Assembly (NCBI GenBank): GCA_013153715.1
Contig: JAADDW010000014.1
Coordinates: forward strand, 62,001 to 126,000
DNA: 64,000 nucleotides
Direction: 5' to 3'
From: Campylobacterota bacterium
GTDB lineage: Bacteria > Campylobacterota > Campylobacteria > Campylobacterales > Nitratiruptoraceae
The position numbers were made by a program, and so were the translations under genes. This document shows, one piece after another, positions 1 to 8,685 of this stretch. Below the pieces are notes generated by a model. That model did no database searches. It saw only the letters and a program-made list of their open reading frames with translations, and was not told the DNA's origin. The first letter of the stretch is position 1. Each line of letters begins with the position of its first letter.

Positions 1-319
1 GGTTGTGGGAGCCCGTAATCTGGATCGACGCCGCAACCTGGACCCTCCGTCCCTCTATTGTGAACTCTACGAAGTTGGAGAAGTAGTTGACCCCCGTTGG
101 CACCATCCCTATATCGAGGACCTTTCTCCCCGCCCCGTTGATTCCGCTGACCAGCCACCGGAAGAGTTGGGGAGAGTGGTTTCTCCCATCGTAACCGACG
201 GCAATATACTCCCCATCGACCTTCTGGGCCAGATGGTAGCCGATTCTCTTGACGACAGGTTCCGTCAGTTCCTCCCCGACAATTCCCCGAATATCGTACT
301 CTCTGAAGATAGAGTGCAT
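1..319 (-). CDS. Phosphomannomutase/phosphoglucomutase (AlgC/ManB type), N-terminal part only
   Basis: This is the first 106 codons of an alpha-D-phosphohexomutase, which moves phosphate between C1 and C6 of mannose or glucose for surface polysaccharide precursors. The frame begins with ATG at 319, shows the family N-terminal motif REYDIRG at residues 6-12, and reaches the phosphoserine loop TGSHN at residues 102-106 (catalytic Ser 104) just before the left edge. A purine-rich AAAGGA lies upstream of the ATG and a -10-like box is at 362-367. The rest of the gene lies outside the window. Phosphomannomutase and phosphoglucomutase cannot be told apart from this fragment. Confidence 0.88.
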   Translation of the reverse strand, partial: MHSIFREYDIRGIVGEELTEPVVKRIGYHLAQKVDGEYIAVGYDGRNHSPQLFRWLVSGINGAGRKVLDIGMVPTGVNYFSNFVEFTIEGRRVQVAASIQITGSHN

Positions 320-361
320 GGAAGATCCTTTCTCCCTTCATTTTGTGGAATTGGCAACTCT

Positions 362-367
362 ATTGTA
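362..367 (-). promoter_or_regulatory. Putative -10 box of the phosphohexomutase gene
   Basis: TACAAT preceded by GTG on the minus strand, about 43 bases before the ATG at 319. It has the same shape as other upstream boxes in this window. No clear -35 is visible. The rest of the 147-base gap to the next gene holds nothing else I recognise. Confidence 0.45.
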
Positions 368-466
368 CACGAGATTTTTCTCTATCGGATAGATTGGAGG
401 GGGAAGAGGAGAAAAAAGTGGAGAGAGAGGGAGAGAGCCGGAGAGCCCCGGAGAGGGCCCCGGGCT

Positions 467-1420
467 CTACTCCTCTACCTCATAGCCGGGAGAGGGGGCG
501 TCACTCTCCTTACCGAGGGGTTGGGAGTTGTCTGGAGCCTTCGGTTTGGGGAGGAGAGCTTTGATAGATGATGCCCCCTCTTGGACCTCCTCTACCTTCT
601 CCTCAACCTTTCCCCGGAGCTGATCGACAGCTTCGCTAGCCTTCTGCTGGATTGTCGCCTCTCCCCTTTCGGCAGGGAGAGTCTCACCCTTTTCGGAGCT
701 CGCTCCACCCTCTCCACCGCTCTTCTCGCTGACAGCGGAGCTGGAGACGGCTACAGGGAGATTTGGGGTCTTCCCACTCTCCTCCTTCACCTTCTCCTCT
801 ACGGGAGCGGGTTTGGGTGCAGGTTGAGGAGCGGGTTGAGAGACCTCCTTCTTCTCTGGGGCGGGCGCCTCTCCTTTGGCCCCTTCCCGACACTTCTTGA
901 GCTCCTCCTGGAGTTCCATCACCTTATCGTCAAGGGCGGTGACAGCCTGGACATTGGCCCCATATTTATAGACCAGCTCTCCTCCATGTTTCCCCTGCAT
1001 GAGGGTGGCGGCTACAAAACCTGCCAGAATGAGGGTGAAGAGGGCCTTGGCCCAGAATTTCTGGATCATCATGAAGATCAGCTTGAAGAGGAGAAGGAGC
1101 CAGACTCCATAAACCAGGTAGATCCCGAGGAGTTTATGCTCCTTCAGCTCCTCCTTCCCTTCGGGACTCAAGAGGGAGTAGGCCTCACTTCCGTCGGTCT
1201 TCCCTGTGAAGAAGGCGGCCAGATAGACAAGGCCGGCTAGGGTGATGAGGAGTCCCGAAATGACACCGACACACCGCCGCCTCAAAATGAGGTTGACGAT
1301 CTCCAAGAGGAGGGCTATCACAGGGATAGCTATGGCAAAGTGGACGACAGGACCGTGTAGTAGGAGGGGAACCTCCAGAGGAAGCTTAATCCCATCGAGT
1401 AGCTGAACGAGTTGCTCCAT
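467..1420 (-). CDS. DUF2231-like inner-membrane protein with long Pro/Glu-rich C-terminal tail
   Basis: A 317-residue protein of unknown function. The first ~150 residues hold four hydrophobic segments (about 21-45, 50-72, 96-118 and 122-140) with LLHGPVVHFAIAIPV near the start and EHKLLGIYLVYG before the third helix, the arrangement seen in DUF2231 membrane proteins. A short coiled coil (about 155-178) follows, then about 130 residues rich in Pro, Ala, Glu, Lys and Ser, including PAPQPAPKPAP, and a second charged helix around 265-290. The tail is probably disordered and extramembrane. The family name is from pattern recognition; no catalytic residues are evident. It appears to be transcribed alone. 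Confidence 0.7.
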   Translation of the reverse strand: MEQLVQLLDGIKLPLEVPLLLHGPVVHFAIAIPVIALLLEIVNLILRRRCVGVISGLLITLAGLVYLAAFFTGKTDGSEAYSLLSPEGKEELKEHKLLGIYLVYGVWLLLLFKLIFMMIQKFWAKALFTLILAGFVAATLMQGKHGGELVYKYGANVQAVTALDDKVMELQEELKKCREGAKGEAPAPEKKEVSQPAPQPAPKPAPVEEKVKEESGKTPNLPVAVSSSAVSEKSGGEGGASSEKGETLPAERGEATIQQKASEAVDQLRGKVEEKVEEVQEGASSIKALLPKPKAPDNSQPLGKESDAPSPGYEVEE

Positions 1421-1449
1421 TTTCCATCCTTTTCAGTCGTATTTTGGAG

Positions 1450-1455
1450 ATTGTA
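1450..1455 (-). promoter_or_regulatory. Putative -10 box for the DUF2231-like gene
   Basis: TACAAT in the context TTTATGCTACAAT on the minus strand, 30 bases before the ATG at 1420. It matches the extended -10 pattern repeated in this window and sits just after the stop of the upstream gene. Confidence 0.5.
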
Positions 1456-1475
1456 GCATAAAAGCTATTTATGCT
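1455..1475. other. Perfect 8-bp inverted repeat over a stop codon
   Basis: AGCATAAA and TTTATGCT flank a 5-base spacer. The repeat covers the stop codon of the HATPase-GNAT gene and the upstream edge of the next promoter. It lacks a following T-run, so it may be a weak terminator or a chance palindrome in AT-rich DNA. Confidence 0.3.
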
Positions 1476-2938
1476 TCCTTATGCAGGGAGGCTTTATCCT
1501 CCAGAATGAAGCGGTGGAGCTCCCTGCAGAGATCGGTATAGCACCGTATATCCTGTTCCTCAATGTTCTCACTGAGCTCGAACTGCATCTTCAGATAGTC
1601 CCACTCGAAGCGGCGGAGGAAGGCGATACCGCAGTAGAAAAAGTCGAAACTCCTCAAAATCTCGACAACCCGATCTATATCCTCCACCATCTCCAGATTT
1701 ATATCGGCATAGATCATATCTGGATGTTTGGCCACAAGGGAGTCGAACTCCCGCTTCAGATGTCTCTCGAAATCCTCCCCCGCCCCGTCGATGACCAGGG
1801 TGGCTATATTAAAGGTTCTGTTGAGCTCGTGGGAGATTTTGGTACTCCCCTCGGCCCTCTTCCGCCTCTCCCTATATCGGACACCGAGGAGGTTGTAGCT
1901 CCTCTCCACCCACCTCCTGTACCGTTCCGGAATGGCTATCCTCTTGACAAAGGGTCTCAATATCTTGTACTCCACCGCCACAGCCCCCCGTTTCTCCCTG
2001 AAGGGGTAGGGGTGGTCCTTGAGCTGGACCATCTGGTGGAGATCCCCCAGCATGAGGGCCGTTGTATAGAGACCAAAACGGGCGTTGGCCCTCTGGGAGT
2101 AGGGGTGGAATGTGACAGCCTCCCCGAAGATGGCACTGAGCTCCAACCCCTTGGCCTCCTTGATGAGGAGGTGGAACATCCTCTTCATGATCCCCAACCC
2201 TTTGAACTGGGGATCGACGACGGCGACCCCGATCTCGGCAATGTTGGATCGGGGAAGCCGAACCATGGCGAAGTGGCCGACAATCTTCCCCTCAATCTCC
2301 GCCACAATGGAGAGGATCTCTCCCCTCTCCTCCAACTCCCGTATCTTCTGGGGGTAGTAGAAGGTATCCTTGAAATAGGTATACCCGTAATTCCTATAGA
2401 TGAGCTTCGGGATCCAGACCTCATCACCGGGCTTGAAGGGGCGGACCACCAGCTTCTCGGCCAGCTCCCTCCGATCCACCTCCTCCCGATCCTCCCCAAT
2501 ATCGCTGTAGAAGGGGACCTCTTCCTGGAGGCGGAGACGGAAAGGGGCGTACTTCACAACTGTAAACCGCTTCCCCTGGAGCCCCAGGTTGGCGTAGTTG
2601 AAATTATCGACCAGATTGTAGATTCGATTGAATCCCTTCCCCCTCTTTTCGGGATCGAGGGGAACGGCACGGAAGAGCCGCTCATCAAAGGGCTCTCCCC
2701 GATCCTCCACGCCGACAGCTATAGCGTTGTCAAATATCTCGACCTCTATCTTCACCTCCCCCACCTCATCTCTATAGCCGTGGACGACGGCGTTGACAAA
2801 GAGCTCCTCTACAGCTTCACTCAACTCCCTCCCCTCCTTTTCGGGGAAGTTGAGGAGTTGGTAGAGGGCCTCCAATCCCTTTTGGGCCACCGGCCAGAAC
2901 TCCCTCCTACTCGGAAGGAGGAATTCTACTCTGTTCAT
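1469..2938 (-). CDS. HATPase (RsbW-like) - GNAT acetyltransferase fusion protein
   Basis: A 489-residue three-part protein. Residues ~1-140 form an RsbW/SpoIIAB-type HATPase domain: N-box EAVEELFVNAVVHGY, a D-x-G-x-P loop (EDRGEPF) and a G-rich stretch GKGFNRIYNL. Residues ~165-290 are a GNAT fold with EIGVAVVDPQFKGLGIMKRM matching the acetyl-CoA loop. The last ~200 residues (from about 300) are a third region I cannot assign. The start ATG at 2938 overlaps the 3' end of the M20 amidohydrolase gene by 32 bases, so the two are co-transcribed and probably coupled. The HATPase half suggests anti-sigma or switch-kinase control of an acyltransferase, which is inference. The acetyl acceptor is unknown. 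Confidence 0.75.
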   Translation of the reverse strand: MNRVEFLLPSRREFWPVAQKGLEALYQLLNFPEKEGRELSEAVEELFVNAVVHGYRDEVGEVKIEVEIFDNAIAVGVEDRGEPFDERLFRAVPLDPEKRGKGFNRIYNLVDNFNYANLGLQGKRFTVVKYAPFRLRLQEEVPFYSDIGEDREEVDRRELAEKLVVRPFKPGDEVWIPKLIYRNYGYTYFKDTFYYPQKIRELEERGEILSIVAEIEGKIVGHFAMVRLPRSNIAEIGVAVVDPQFKGLGIMKRMFHLLIKEAKGLELSAIFGEAVTFHPYSQRANARFGLYTTALMLGDLHQMVQLKDHPYPFREKRGAVAVEYKILRPFVKRIAIPERYRRWVERSYNLLGVRYRERRKRAEGSTKISHELNRTFNIATLVIDGAGEDFERHLKREFDSLVAKHPDMIYADINLEMVEDIDRVVEILRSFDFFYCGIAFLRRFEWDYLKMQFELSENIEEQDIRCYTDLCRELHRFILEDKASLHKEA

Positions 2939-4118
2939 TCATCACCTCCAGGGCCGCTGAGGCCAATATCTTCATCCCTATGGGAAGGGCATCTTCATCG
3001 ACATCAAATTGAGGGTGGTGCTGGGGGACACAGGTCCCCTTCTCCGGATTACAGATACCGAGGCGGAAGAAGGCTCCCGGAACGATCTGGAGATACCTGC
3101 TGAAATCCTCTCCCCCCATGACAGGCTCCTTGAGGTCAATAACCCTCTCCTCCCCCACAATCTCTCGGGCCACCTTCACAACTATATCGACCATTCGGTC
3201 GTCGTTGATCAGCTCCGGGTTGCCAAAATTGTAGTGGAAGTTGTACTGGGCCCCCATGGAGTGGGTGATCCCCCGGATACTATCCTCCATCATCTCCGGG
3301 ATGCGGTTCCGGACCTCCTCGTTGACACTCCTGACAGTCCCTGTGAGCCGGACCCGATCACAGATAATATTGGGAGCGCTCCCCCCTTCAATGGTGCCGA
3401 GGCTGATGACTGCAGGGTGGAGGGGATCTATGCGGCGAGAGATAATATGGTTGAGGGAGTTGACACACATGGAGGCTACCAGAATGGCGTCCACCCCTTC
3501 ATGGGGCCTAGCTCCATGGGCACTCTTCCCAAATATCTCTATCTCGAAGGTGTCGGCACTGGCCATCATAACCCCATATTTGTATCCAATCTCCCCCGTC
3601 TTCAGATAGGGATAGACATGGAGACCGAAGATGGCTAGGACTCCGTCGAGGGCCCCATCTTCGATGAGCTCCTCGCTCCCCCCGTCATTGCTCTCCTCCG
3701 ATGGTTGGAAGATAAAACGGAGATTGATGGGGAGTTCCTCCCGGACCGAAGCGAAGGCGATGGCCGTTCCCACCGCTATGGCTGTGTGGGCATCGTGGCC
3801 GCAGGCGTGCATCACCCCCTTGACCTGGCTCCGATAGGGCTTGTCACTCTCCTCCTCGATGGGGAGGGCATCCATATCGGCCCGAATGGCGACGAAGGGG
3901 GCCTCTGGATCGACCACAAGGTCGGCTACCAGACCGTGGTGGTCGGTAAACTCCTTGATAGAGTACCCCTCGATCTCCAAAATACCCTTGACCAACGATT
4001 TGGTCCTCTCCTCCTCTCCAGAGAGTTCAGGATGCTTATGAATATCCCTCCGGACCGCTACCACCCGGTCCCGGATCTCATCGATCCTCTCCAGTACCCG
4101 TTCTCTCACTCTATCCAT
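2907..4118 (-). CDS. M20-family amidohydrolase (N-acyl-amino acid hydrolase / hippuricase-like)
   Basis: A 403-residue zinc hydrolase of the M20D group, which removes acyl groups from N-acylated amino acids or related amides. The metal-binding signature MHACGHDAHTA is present, with GLHVYP and the C-terminal MGGEDFS that supplies further ligands. RADMDALPIEE is the typical early motif. Length fits the family. No signal peptide is seen, so it is cytoplasmic. An AAAGGGG ribosome-binding site precedes the ATG at 4118. The gene overlaps the downstream HATPase-GNAT gene by 32 bases, pairing a deacylase with an acyltransferase. The substrate cannot be read from sequence. Confidence 0.87.
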   Translation of the reverse strand: MDRVRERVLERIDEIRDRVVAVRRDIHKHPELSGEEERTKSLVKGILEIEGYSIKEFTDHHGLVADLVVDPEAPFVAIRADMDALPIEEESDKPYRSQVKGVMHACGHDAHTAIAVGTAIAFASVREELPINLRFIFQPSEESNDGGSEELIEDGALDGVLAIFGLHVYPYLKTGEIGYKYGVMMASADTFEIEIFGKSAHGARPHEGVDAILVASMCVNSLNHIISRRIDPLHPAVISLGTIEGGSAPNIICDRVRLTGTVRSVNEEVRNRIPEMMEDSIRGITHSMGAQYNFHYNFGNPELINDDRMVDIVVKVAREIVGEERVIDLKEPVMGGEDFSRYLQIVPGAFFRLGICNPEKGTCVPQHHPQFDVDEDALPIGMKILASAALEVMNEQSRIPPSE

Positions 4119-4152
4119 TTTAGAACCCCTTTACACCTTCACACTATATTAC

Positions 4153-4158
4153 TATAAT
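4153..4158 (+). promoter_or_regulatory. Putative -10 box upstream of ridA
   Basis: TATAAT inside a very AT-rich stretch (4145-4170) between the divergent M20 and ridA genes, about 39 bases before the chosen ridA start. The same stretch probably also serves the minus-strand gene, but I could not fix its -10. Confidence 0.5.
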
Positions 4159-4196
4159 AATAAAATTTTAACAAATTGTCGCTGAAAGGGGTTTTT

Positions 4197-4574
4197 ATGG
4201 AGTATATCAAGACAGAGAGAGCACCTGCCGCAATTGGTCCCTACTCCCAGGCCGTCCAGGTTGGAGATCTCCTCTTCACTTCGGGCCAGATCGCCCTCAC
4301 ACCGGAGGGGGGAGAGGAGGTTCTCTCCCAGGGGATCGAGGAGCAGACCCTCCAGGTCCTCAAAAATCTCCAAGGGGTCATCGAAGAGGCGGGAGGAAGG
4401 CTGGAAGGTGTCATCAAGACCACCATCTTCCTTGTCAACATCGAAGACTTCCCCCGGGTCAACAGGGTCTATGCCGACTTCTTCGGGGACCATAGACCGG
4501 CCAGGAGTACCGTCGCCGTCAAGAGTCTCCCCAAGGGGGCCCTGGTAGAGATAGAGGCTATCGCCAAACTTTAA
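4197..4574 (+). CDS. ridA: RidA family reactive intermediate/imine deaminase
   Basis: A 125-residue RidA (YjgF/UK114) protein, which hydrolyses reactive enamine/imine intermediates released by PLP enzymes. Family hallmarks run in order: APAAIGPYSQAV, FTSGQIAL, and near the C-terminus RSTVAV...GALVEIEAIA, including the conserved Arg and Glu that bind the substrate carboxylate. ATG at 4197 is chosen because AAAGGGG (4185-4191) sits six bases upstream and the protein then begins MEYIKTERAP as usual for the family. A TTG at 4176 is also in frame but precedes the ribosome-binding site. It sits upstream of rplU but has its own promoter-like region. Confidence 0.93.
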   Translation: MEYIKTERAPAAIGPYSQAVQVGDLLFTSGQIALTPEGGEEVLSQGIEEQTLQVLKNLQGVIEEAGGRLEGVIKTTIFLVNIEDFPRVNRVYADFFGDHRPARSTVAVKSLPKGALVEIEAIAKL

Positions 4575-4597
4575 ACCTTTATTAAACTTAATTTTGC

Positions 4598-4603
4598 TAC
4601 CAT
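4598..4603 (+). promoter_or_regulatory. Putative -10 box for the rplU-rpmA-obgE operon
   Basis: TACCAT in the context TTTTGCTACCAT, 36 bases before rplU. It has the TGC extension shared with other promoters here. The upstream stretch is T-rich. Confidence 0.45.
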
Positions 4604-4639
4604 TCGCAACTAAAAATCTCTCAATAAGGATATAGGGCG

Positions 4640-4948
4640 ATGTATGCAATTATCAAGAGTGGCGGAAAGCAGTACAAAGTAAGAGAGGGGGATATTATCC
4701 GCTTCGATAAAATGGGACTTGCCCCCAAAACAAAGGTGGAGTTCAGGGAGGTCCTGGCCATCAGTAGAGGTGACGATCTCCAGGTGGGCACCCCCTACAT
4801 CGAAGGGGCCGTCGTCGAAGGAGAGGTCATCAATGAGGGGCGGGACAAGAAGATCATCATCTTCAAGAAGCGCCGCCGCAAGGATTCCAAGGTGAAGCGG
4901 GGCTTCCGGAGAGATTTCACACGGATCAAGATCACAAAGATAGCATAA
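4640..4948 (+). CDS. rplU: Ribosomal protein L21 (bL21)
   Basis: A 102-residue 50S subunit protein that binds 23S rRNA. It starts [14 protein letters not shown], the family signature, and ends with the basic [10 protein letters not shown] and [12 protein letters not shown]. Length is normal. It lies ten bases upstream of rpmA with obgE following, the order seen across bacteria, so ribosome assembly (Obg acts on the 50S) is transcribed with its substrate proteins. Confidence 0.98.
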   Translation: MYAIIKSGGKQYKVREGDIIRFDKMGLAPKTKVEFREVLAISRGDDLQVGTPYIEGAVVEGEVINEGRDKKIIIFKKRRRKDSKVKRGFRRDFTRIKITKIA

Positions 4949-4957
4949 GGAGGAGAG

Positions 4958-5215
4958 ATGGCTCACAAGAAGGGACAGGGGAGTACCCAGAATAACAGGG
5001 ATAGCGCCGGCCGCCGCCTCGGGGTCAAAAAGTTCGGTGGAGAGTTTGTCCGGGCAGGGAATATCATTATCCGCCAGAGGGGGACCAAAATCCACCCCGG
5101 AAAGAATGTGGGACTTGGAAAGGACCACACAATTTTCGCCCTCATCGACGGCTATGTCAAATTTGAACGGTACGACAAGAAGCGGAAGAAGGTCTCCGTC
5201 TATCCGGCAGAGTAG
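4958..5215 (+). CDS. rpmA: Ribosomal protein L27 (bL27)
   Basis: An 85-residue 50S subunit protein whose N-terminal tail reaches the peptidyl-transferase centre. It begins [20 protein letters not shown] with no cleavable N-terminal extension of the kind found in Firmicutes, and contains [22 protein letters not shown] lies directly upstream. It is followed by a 102-base spacer carrying two hairpins before obgE. Confidence 0.98.
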   Translation: MAHKKGQGSTQNNRDSAGRRLGVKKFGGEFVRAGNIIIRQRGTKIHPGKNVGLGKDHTIFALIDGYVKFERYDKKRKKVSVYPAE

Positions 5216-5216
5216 T

Positions 5217-5231
5217 CGGGCCCTCGGCCCG
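5217..5231 (+). other. GC hairpin after rpmA
   Basis: CGGGCC and GGCCCG form a perfect 6-bp stem with a 3-base loop starting two bases after the rpmA stop. No T-run follows, so it is not a canonical intrinsic terminator. It may stabilise the rpmA 3' end or act with the next hairpin. Confidence 0.5.
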
Positions 5232-5245
5232 CACCGAGATGGATA

Positions 5246-5275
5246 GGTTAGAGGGAAATTCCATTCCCTGTAACC
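5246..5275 (+). other. 12-bp hairpin in the rpmA-obgE spacer
   Basis: Arms 5246-5257 and 5264-5275 pair over 12 positions with one G-G mismatch and a 6-base loop. It lies between rpmA and the obgE start (5318). With no T-run it looks like an RNA processing or attenuation element that separates ribosomal-protein expression from Obg. The function is inferred only from position. Confidence 0.55.
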
Positions 5276-5317
5276 TGTTCAGCACCGCCGCTCCGCTCCA
5301 GATATTAAAGGATACCC

Positions 5318-6400
5318 ATGTTTGTAGATAGTGTTCAGTTGACTGTACGGTCCGGAAAGGGGGGACAGGGGGCTGTCAGCTTCCGGAGAGAGAAGTTTGT
5401 CCCCAGAGGTGGCCCCGACGGAGGAGATGGAGGGAAGGGGGGAGATGTCTATTTCGTCGTGGACAGAAACAGCCACACCCTCTCCCACTTCAAGGGGAAG
5501 AGACTCCTCAAGGCCGGCAATGGCCGTCCCGGCGAGGGGCGGCGGAGAGATGGGAAGAAGGGGGAGGATCTGATCCTGAAGGTTCCCCCCGGAACCCAGG
5601 TCTTCGATGCCACAACGGGGGAGCTCCTCCTCGACCTCGTCCAAGATGGGGAGAAGGTCCTCTTCCTCCAGGGGGGGAGAGGGGGCAAGGGAAATTGGCA
5701 CTTCAAGAGCCCCTCCAACCAGCGTCCCACCTACGCCCAGCCCGGACTCCCCGGCAAAGAGCTCACAATACGGCTGGAGCTCAAACTCATTGCCGATGTA
5801 GGCCTCGTCGGCTTCCCCAATGTAGGGAAGTCAACCCTCATCTCCACCCTCTCCAATGCGAGACCGGAGATCGCCAACTACGAATTTACAACCCTGACCC
5901 CGAAGCTGGGGGTCGTCAGAGTGGGGGAGACGGAGAGCTTCGTCATGGCCGACATTCCGGGGATCATCGAGGGAGCCAGTCAGGGGAAGGGGCTGGGACT
6001 CCAGTTCCTCAAACATATTGAGCGGACCAAATCCCTCCTCTTCATGATAGATCCCACCAGCTTCAGGGATCCGACCATGCAGTACCGAACATTGAGGCGG
6101 GAACTGGCCCACTTCAGCCAGGAACTGGCCCAGAGAAACTTTGCCATCGCCTTGACGAAGATAGATGCCCTCTCGGAGGATCCCAACGGGAAGATCGACA
6201 CCTTCATCCGCTCCCTCAAGCTGGAACCGGGTGGGAGGAATAGGTATGGTCTCGACGAGAGGTACCACTACTTCCTCCAGGAGAGGGAGGAGTACGACAG
6301 GGAGAAACCTTTCTTCATCTTCCCCATCTCCGCCGTCGCCCATATCAATATCGAACCCTTGAAATATGGACTCTACGACCTTGTAAAGCTGAGCCGATGA
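5318..6400 (+). CDS. obgE: Obg/CgtA GTPase
   Basis: A 360-residue GTPase that binds the 50S subunit and couples ribosome maturation to guanine-nucleotide levels. Residues 1-157 form the glycine-rich Obg domain ([18 protein letters not shown]). The G domain follows with G1 GFPNVGKST, switch region [14 protein letters not shown]3 [10 protein letters not shown] and G4-like LTKID. The C-terminal extension is short, ending soon after the G domain. ATG at 5318. Its stop overlaps the proB ATG (ATGA at 6397-6400), so the genes are translationally coupled. Confidence 0.97.
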   Translation: MFVDSVQLTVRSGKGGQGAVSFRREKFVPRGGPDGGDGGKGGDVYFVVDRNSHTLSHFKGKRLLKAGNGRPGEGRRRDGKKGEDLILKVPPGTQVFDATTGELLLDLVQDGEKVLFLQGGRGGKGNWHFKSPSNQRPTYAQPGLPGKELTIRLELKLIADVGLVGFPNVGKSTLISTLSNARPEIANYEFTTLTPKLGVVRVGETESFVMADIPGIIEGASQGKGLGLQFLKHIERTKSLLFMIDPTSFRDPTMQYRTLRRELAHFSQELAQRNFAIALTKIDALSEDPNGKIDTFIRSLKLEPGGRNRYGLDERYHYFLQEREEYDREKPFFIFPISAVAHINIEPLKYGLYDLVKLSR

Positions 6401-7170
6401 GACGGATAGTGGTCAAAGTGGGGAGTGCAGTCCTGACGGAGAACAATACCTTGGCCAGGGAGCGCATGGAGAATCTGGTCCAGCTCCTGAGCCAGCTCCA
6501 GGAGCGGTACCAGGTTATTCTGGTAAGCTCTGGAGCTGTCGCCGCCGGGTACACCAAGTGTCGCCTCGACAAGGGGGAGGTGGCCAATAAACAGGCCCTC
6601 GCCGCCATAGGACAGCCCCTTCTCATGCGGAGCTACCAGAAGAAGTTTGAGCGGTTCGGGGTCGTCGTCGCCCAGATGCTCCTGAGCGCCGACGACTTTG
6701 ACAGCAGGAGGCGGACAGCCCACGCCAAAAATGCCATCGAGGTCCTCCTGGAGAACAGGGTCCTCCCCATTATCAACGAGAACGATGTGACTGCAACAGA
6801 GGAGCTGGTCTTCGGCGATAACGACCAGTTGAGCGCCCATGTCACCTACTACTTCGATGCCGATCTCCTGGCCATCTTGACCGATATAGATGGGCTCTAC
6901 GACAGAGACCCGAAACGGCATAGAGATGCCAAACTCCTCAAGGTGGTGGAGCAGATCCCCCAGGAGCTCCTCAATCAGGAGTGCAACCCCAACAACTCCT
7001 TTGCAACGGGAGGGATCGTGACAAAGCTCAAGGCGGCCCAATTCCTCCTAGAGCGGGGAAAACCTATGTTCCTCGCCAGCGGCTTCAATCTCCAGGAGGC
7101 TCGGGCCTTCCTTCTGGAGGGGAGACATATTGGAGGAACCCTCTTTAAACCTAGAGGAGAGGAGCTATGA
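6397..7170 (+). CDS. proB: Glutamate 5-kinase
   Basis: A 257-residue amino-acid kinase catalysing the first step of proline synthesis (glutamate to glutamyl-5-phosphate). Motifs: [12 protein letters not shown] at the N-terminus, [14 protein letters not shown] and [11 protein letters not shown] (ATP/glutamate binding). It ends after the kinase domain and lacks the C-terminal PUA domain of the longer E. coli enzyme, which is common in short bacterial ProB. The ATG overlaps the obgE stop and its own stop overlaps the fmt ATG (ATGA at 7167-7170). proA is not in the window. Confidence 0.95.
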   Translation: MRRIVVKVGSAVLTENNTLARERMENLVQLLSQLQERYQVILVSSGAVAAGYTKCRLDKGEVANKQALAAIGQPLLMRSYQKKFERFGVVVAQMLLSADDFDSRRRTAHAKNAIEVLLENRVLPIINENDVTATEELVFGDNDQLSAHVTYYFDADLLAILTDIDGLYDRDPKRHRDAKLLKVVEQIPQELLNQECNPNNSFATGGIVTKLKAAQFLLERGKPMFLASGFNLQEARAFLLEGRHIGGTLFKPRGEEL

Positions 7171-8069
7171 GGGTCATCTTCATGGGAACACCCCCCTACG
7201 CCACCCGTATTATGGCCCGAATAGAGGACCACCTCATCGCCCTCTTCACCCAGCCCGATCGGCCTGTGGGGAGGAGACAGATTCTCACCCCTCCCGACAC
7301 CAAGAGGTATATTCTGAAGAGGGGTCTCCCCATTCCGATCTACCAACCCGAAACCCTGAAGGAAGAGGGGGTTATCCAGACCATCAGGGAGCTCCGACCC
7401 GATTTCATTGTCGTGGCGGCCTACGGAGAGATTGTCCCCCGGGAGATTCTGGAGATCGCCCCCTCCATCAATCTCCACGCCTCCCTCCTCCCCAAATATC
7501 GGGGGGCCAGCCCGATCCAGCAGGCCCTTCTGGAGGGGGAGAAGATCACCGGAGTAACGGCTATTCTGATGAATGAGCGCCTCGACAGCGGAGATATACT
7601 GGGTTATACCGTCACCCCCATTGGAGAGGAGGAGACGGCCCGGGAGCTCTTTGAAACCCTCGCCCTCCAGGCGGCAGAGCTGACGGAGCGGGTCCTCCAC
7701 AATTTCGATTCCCTCTCCCCCCTCCCCCAACACGATGCAGATGCCACCTACTGCAAGAAGATCACCAAGGGAGACGGGATAGTAGATTTCGACGATGCCG
7801 AAAGACTCTACAACAGGTACAGGGCCTTCATTATCTGGCCCGGAGTCCAACTGGAGAGCGGCCTCAAACTCAAGAAGATGGGGCTCGTCCAGAGGGAGGG
7901 TTCCCACAGAAAGGGGGAGATCCTGGAGATCGGAGAGGAGGGGGTCGTCGTCGGGTGTCGGAGGGGGGCTGTCAGGGTGGAACGGGTCCAGCCCCCGTCC
8001 AAAAGGGAGATGGGGGCCCTCGACTACATTCGGGGGAGGAGGTTGAAGATTGGAGATCTACTACTTTGA
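7167..8069 (+). CDS. fmt: Methionyl-tRNA formyltransferase
   Basis: A 300-residue enzyme that formylates initiator Met-tRNA using 10-formyl-tetrahydrofolate. The formyltransferase domain shows the catalytic [17 protein letters not shown] (Asn, His and the SLLP loop) and LDSGDIL (catalytic Asp). The C-terminal OB-like domain ends with a basic stretch. It opens [12 protein letters not shown]. The start overlaps proB by four bases, and its last 20 bases overlap the birA start. Confidence 0.96.
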   Translation: MRVIFMGTPPYATRIMARIEDHLIALFTQPDRPVGRRQILTPPDTKRYILKRGLPIPIYQPETLKEEGVIQTIRELRPDFIVVAAYGEIVPREILEIAPSINLHASLLPKYRGASPIQQALLEGEKITGVTAILMNERLDSGDILGYTVTPIGEEETARELFETLALQAAELTERVLHNFDSLSPLPQHDADATYCKKITKGDGIVDFDDAERLYNRYRAFIIWPGVQLESGLKLKKMGLVQREGSHRKGEILEIGEEGVVVGCRRGAVRVERVQPPSKREMGALDYIRGRRLKIGDLLL

Positions 8070-8685
8070 GGAGATCGACTCGACCCAGAAGAGATTGGTA
8101 GAAGGGATCAAAAGGGGAGAGGTAACCCCTCCCGTGGCCTACCTCACCTATCGCCAGACAGGAGGGATAGGGAGCCGAGGGAACAGCTGGATCGGCAGGG
8201 AGGGAAACCTCTTCTTCTCCTTCGCCCTCGGAAGGGAGGCCCTCCCCCCCGATCTCCCCTTCCAATCGGCATCTATCTACTTCAGCTTCCTCCTGAAGGA
8301 GAAGCTGGCCGAGAGGGGCTCCTCCATCTGGCTCAAATGGCCCAACGACTTCTACATTGGAGAGAAGAAGGTGGGAGGGTGCATCACCCAGCTCGTGGGG
8401 GAGACCCTTGTCTGCGGTATCGGTCTCAACATCAGAGAGGCGCCCCAAGGCTTTGGAAAGGTCGATGTAGAGGTGGACCCAGAAAACCTCCTGGAGAGCT
8501 ACTTTGAAGAGCTATGGAAGAGAAGGAGATGGAAGGAGATTTTTAGTAAATATAAGATAGAATTCGAGAAAAGCAGGGAGTTCAGGGTCCACAGCGGCGG
8601 GAGGGAGATCTCCCTCAAGGAGGCCTCCCTTGCCGAAGATGGGGGGATAGTGATCAATGGGGAAAGGATCTACAGCTTGAGATGA
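8050..8685 (+). CDS. birA: Biotin-[acetyl-CoA-carboxylase] ligase, catalytic domain only
   Basis: A 211-residue biotin protein ligase that attaches biotin to carboxylase carrier proteins. The biotin-binding loop reads GGIGSRGNSWIG, a variant of the GRGRRGRxW motif, followed by LKWPNDFYIGEKKVGG. There is no N-terminal helix-turn-helix, so it is a monofunctional ligase and not a repressor. The start is TTG at 8050, preceded by GGGGGAGGAGG inside the end of fmt. The stop overlaps the parA ATG (ATGA). Confidence 0.92.
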   Translation: MEIYYFEEIDSTQKRLVEGIKRGEVTPPVAYLTYRQTGGIGSRGNSWIGREGNLFFSFALGREALPPDLPFQSASIYFSFLLKEKLAERGSSIWLKWPNDFYIGEKKVGGCITQLVGETLVCGIGLNIREAPQGFGKVDVEVDPENLLESYFEELWKRRRWKEIFSKYKIEFEKSREFRVHSGGREISLKEASLAEDGGIVINGERIYSLR

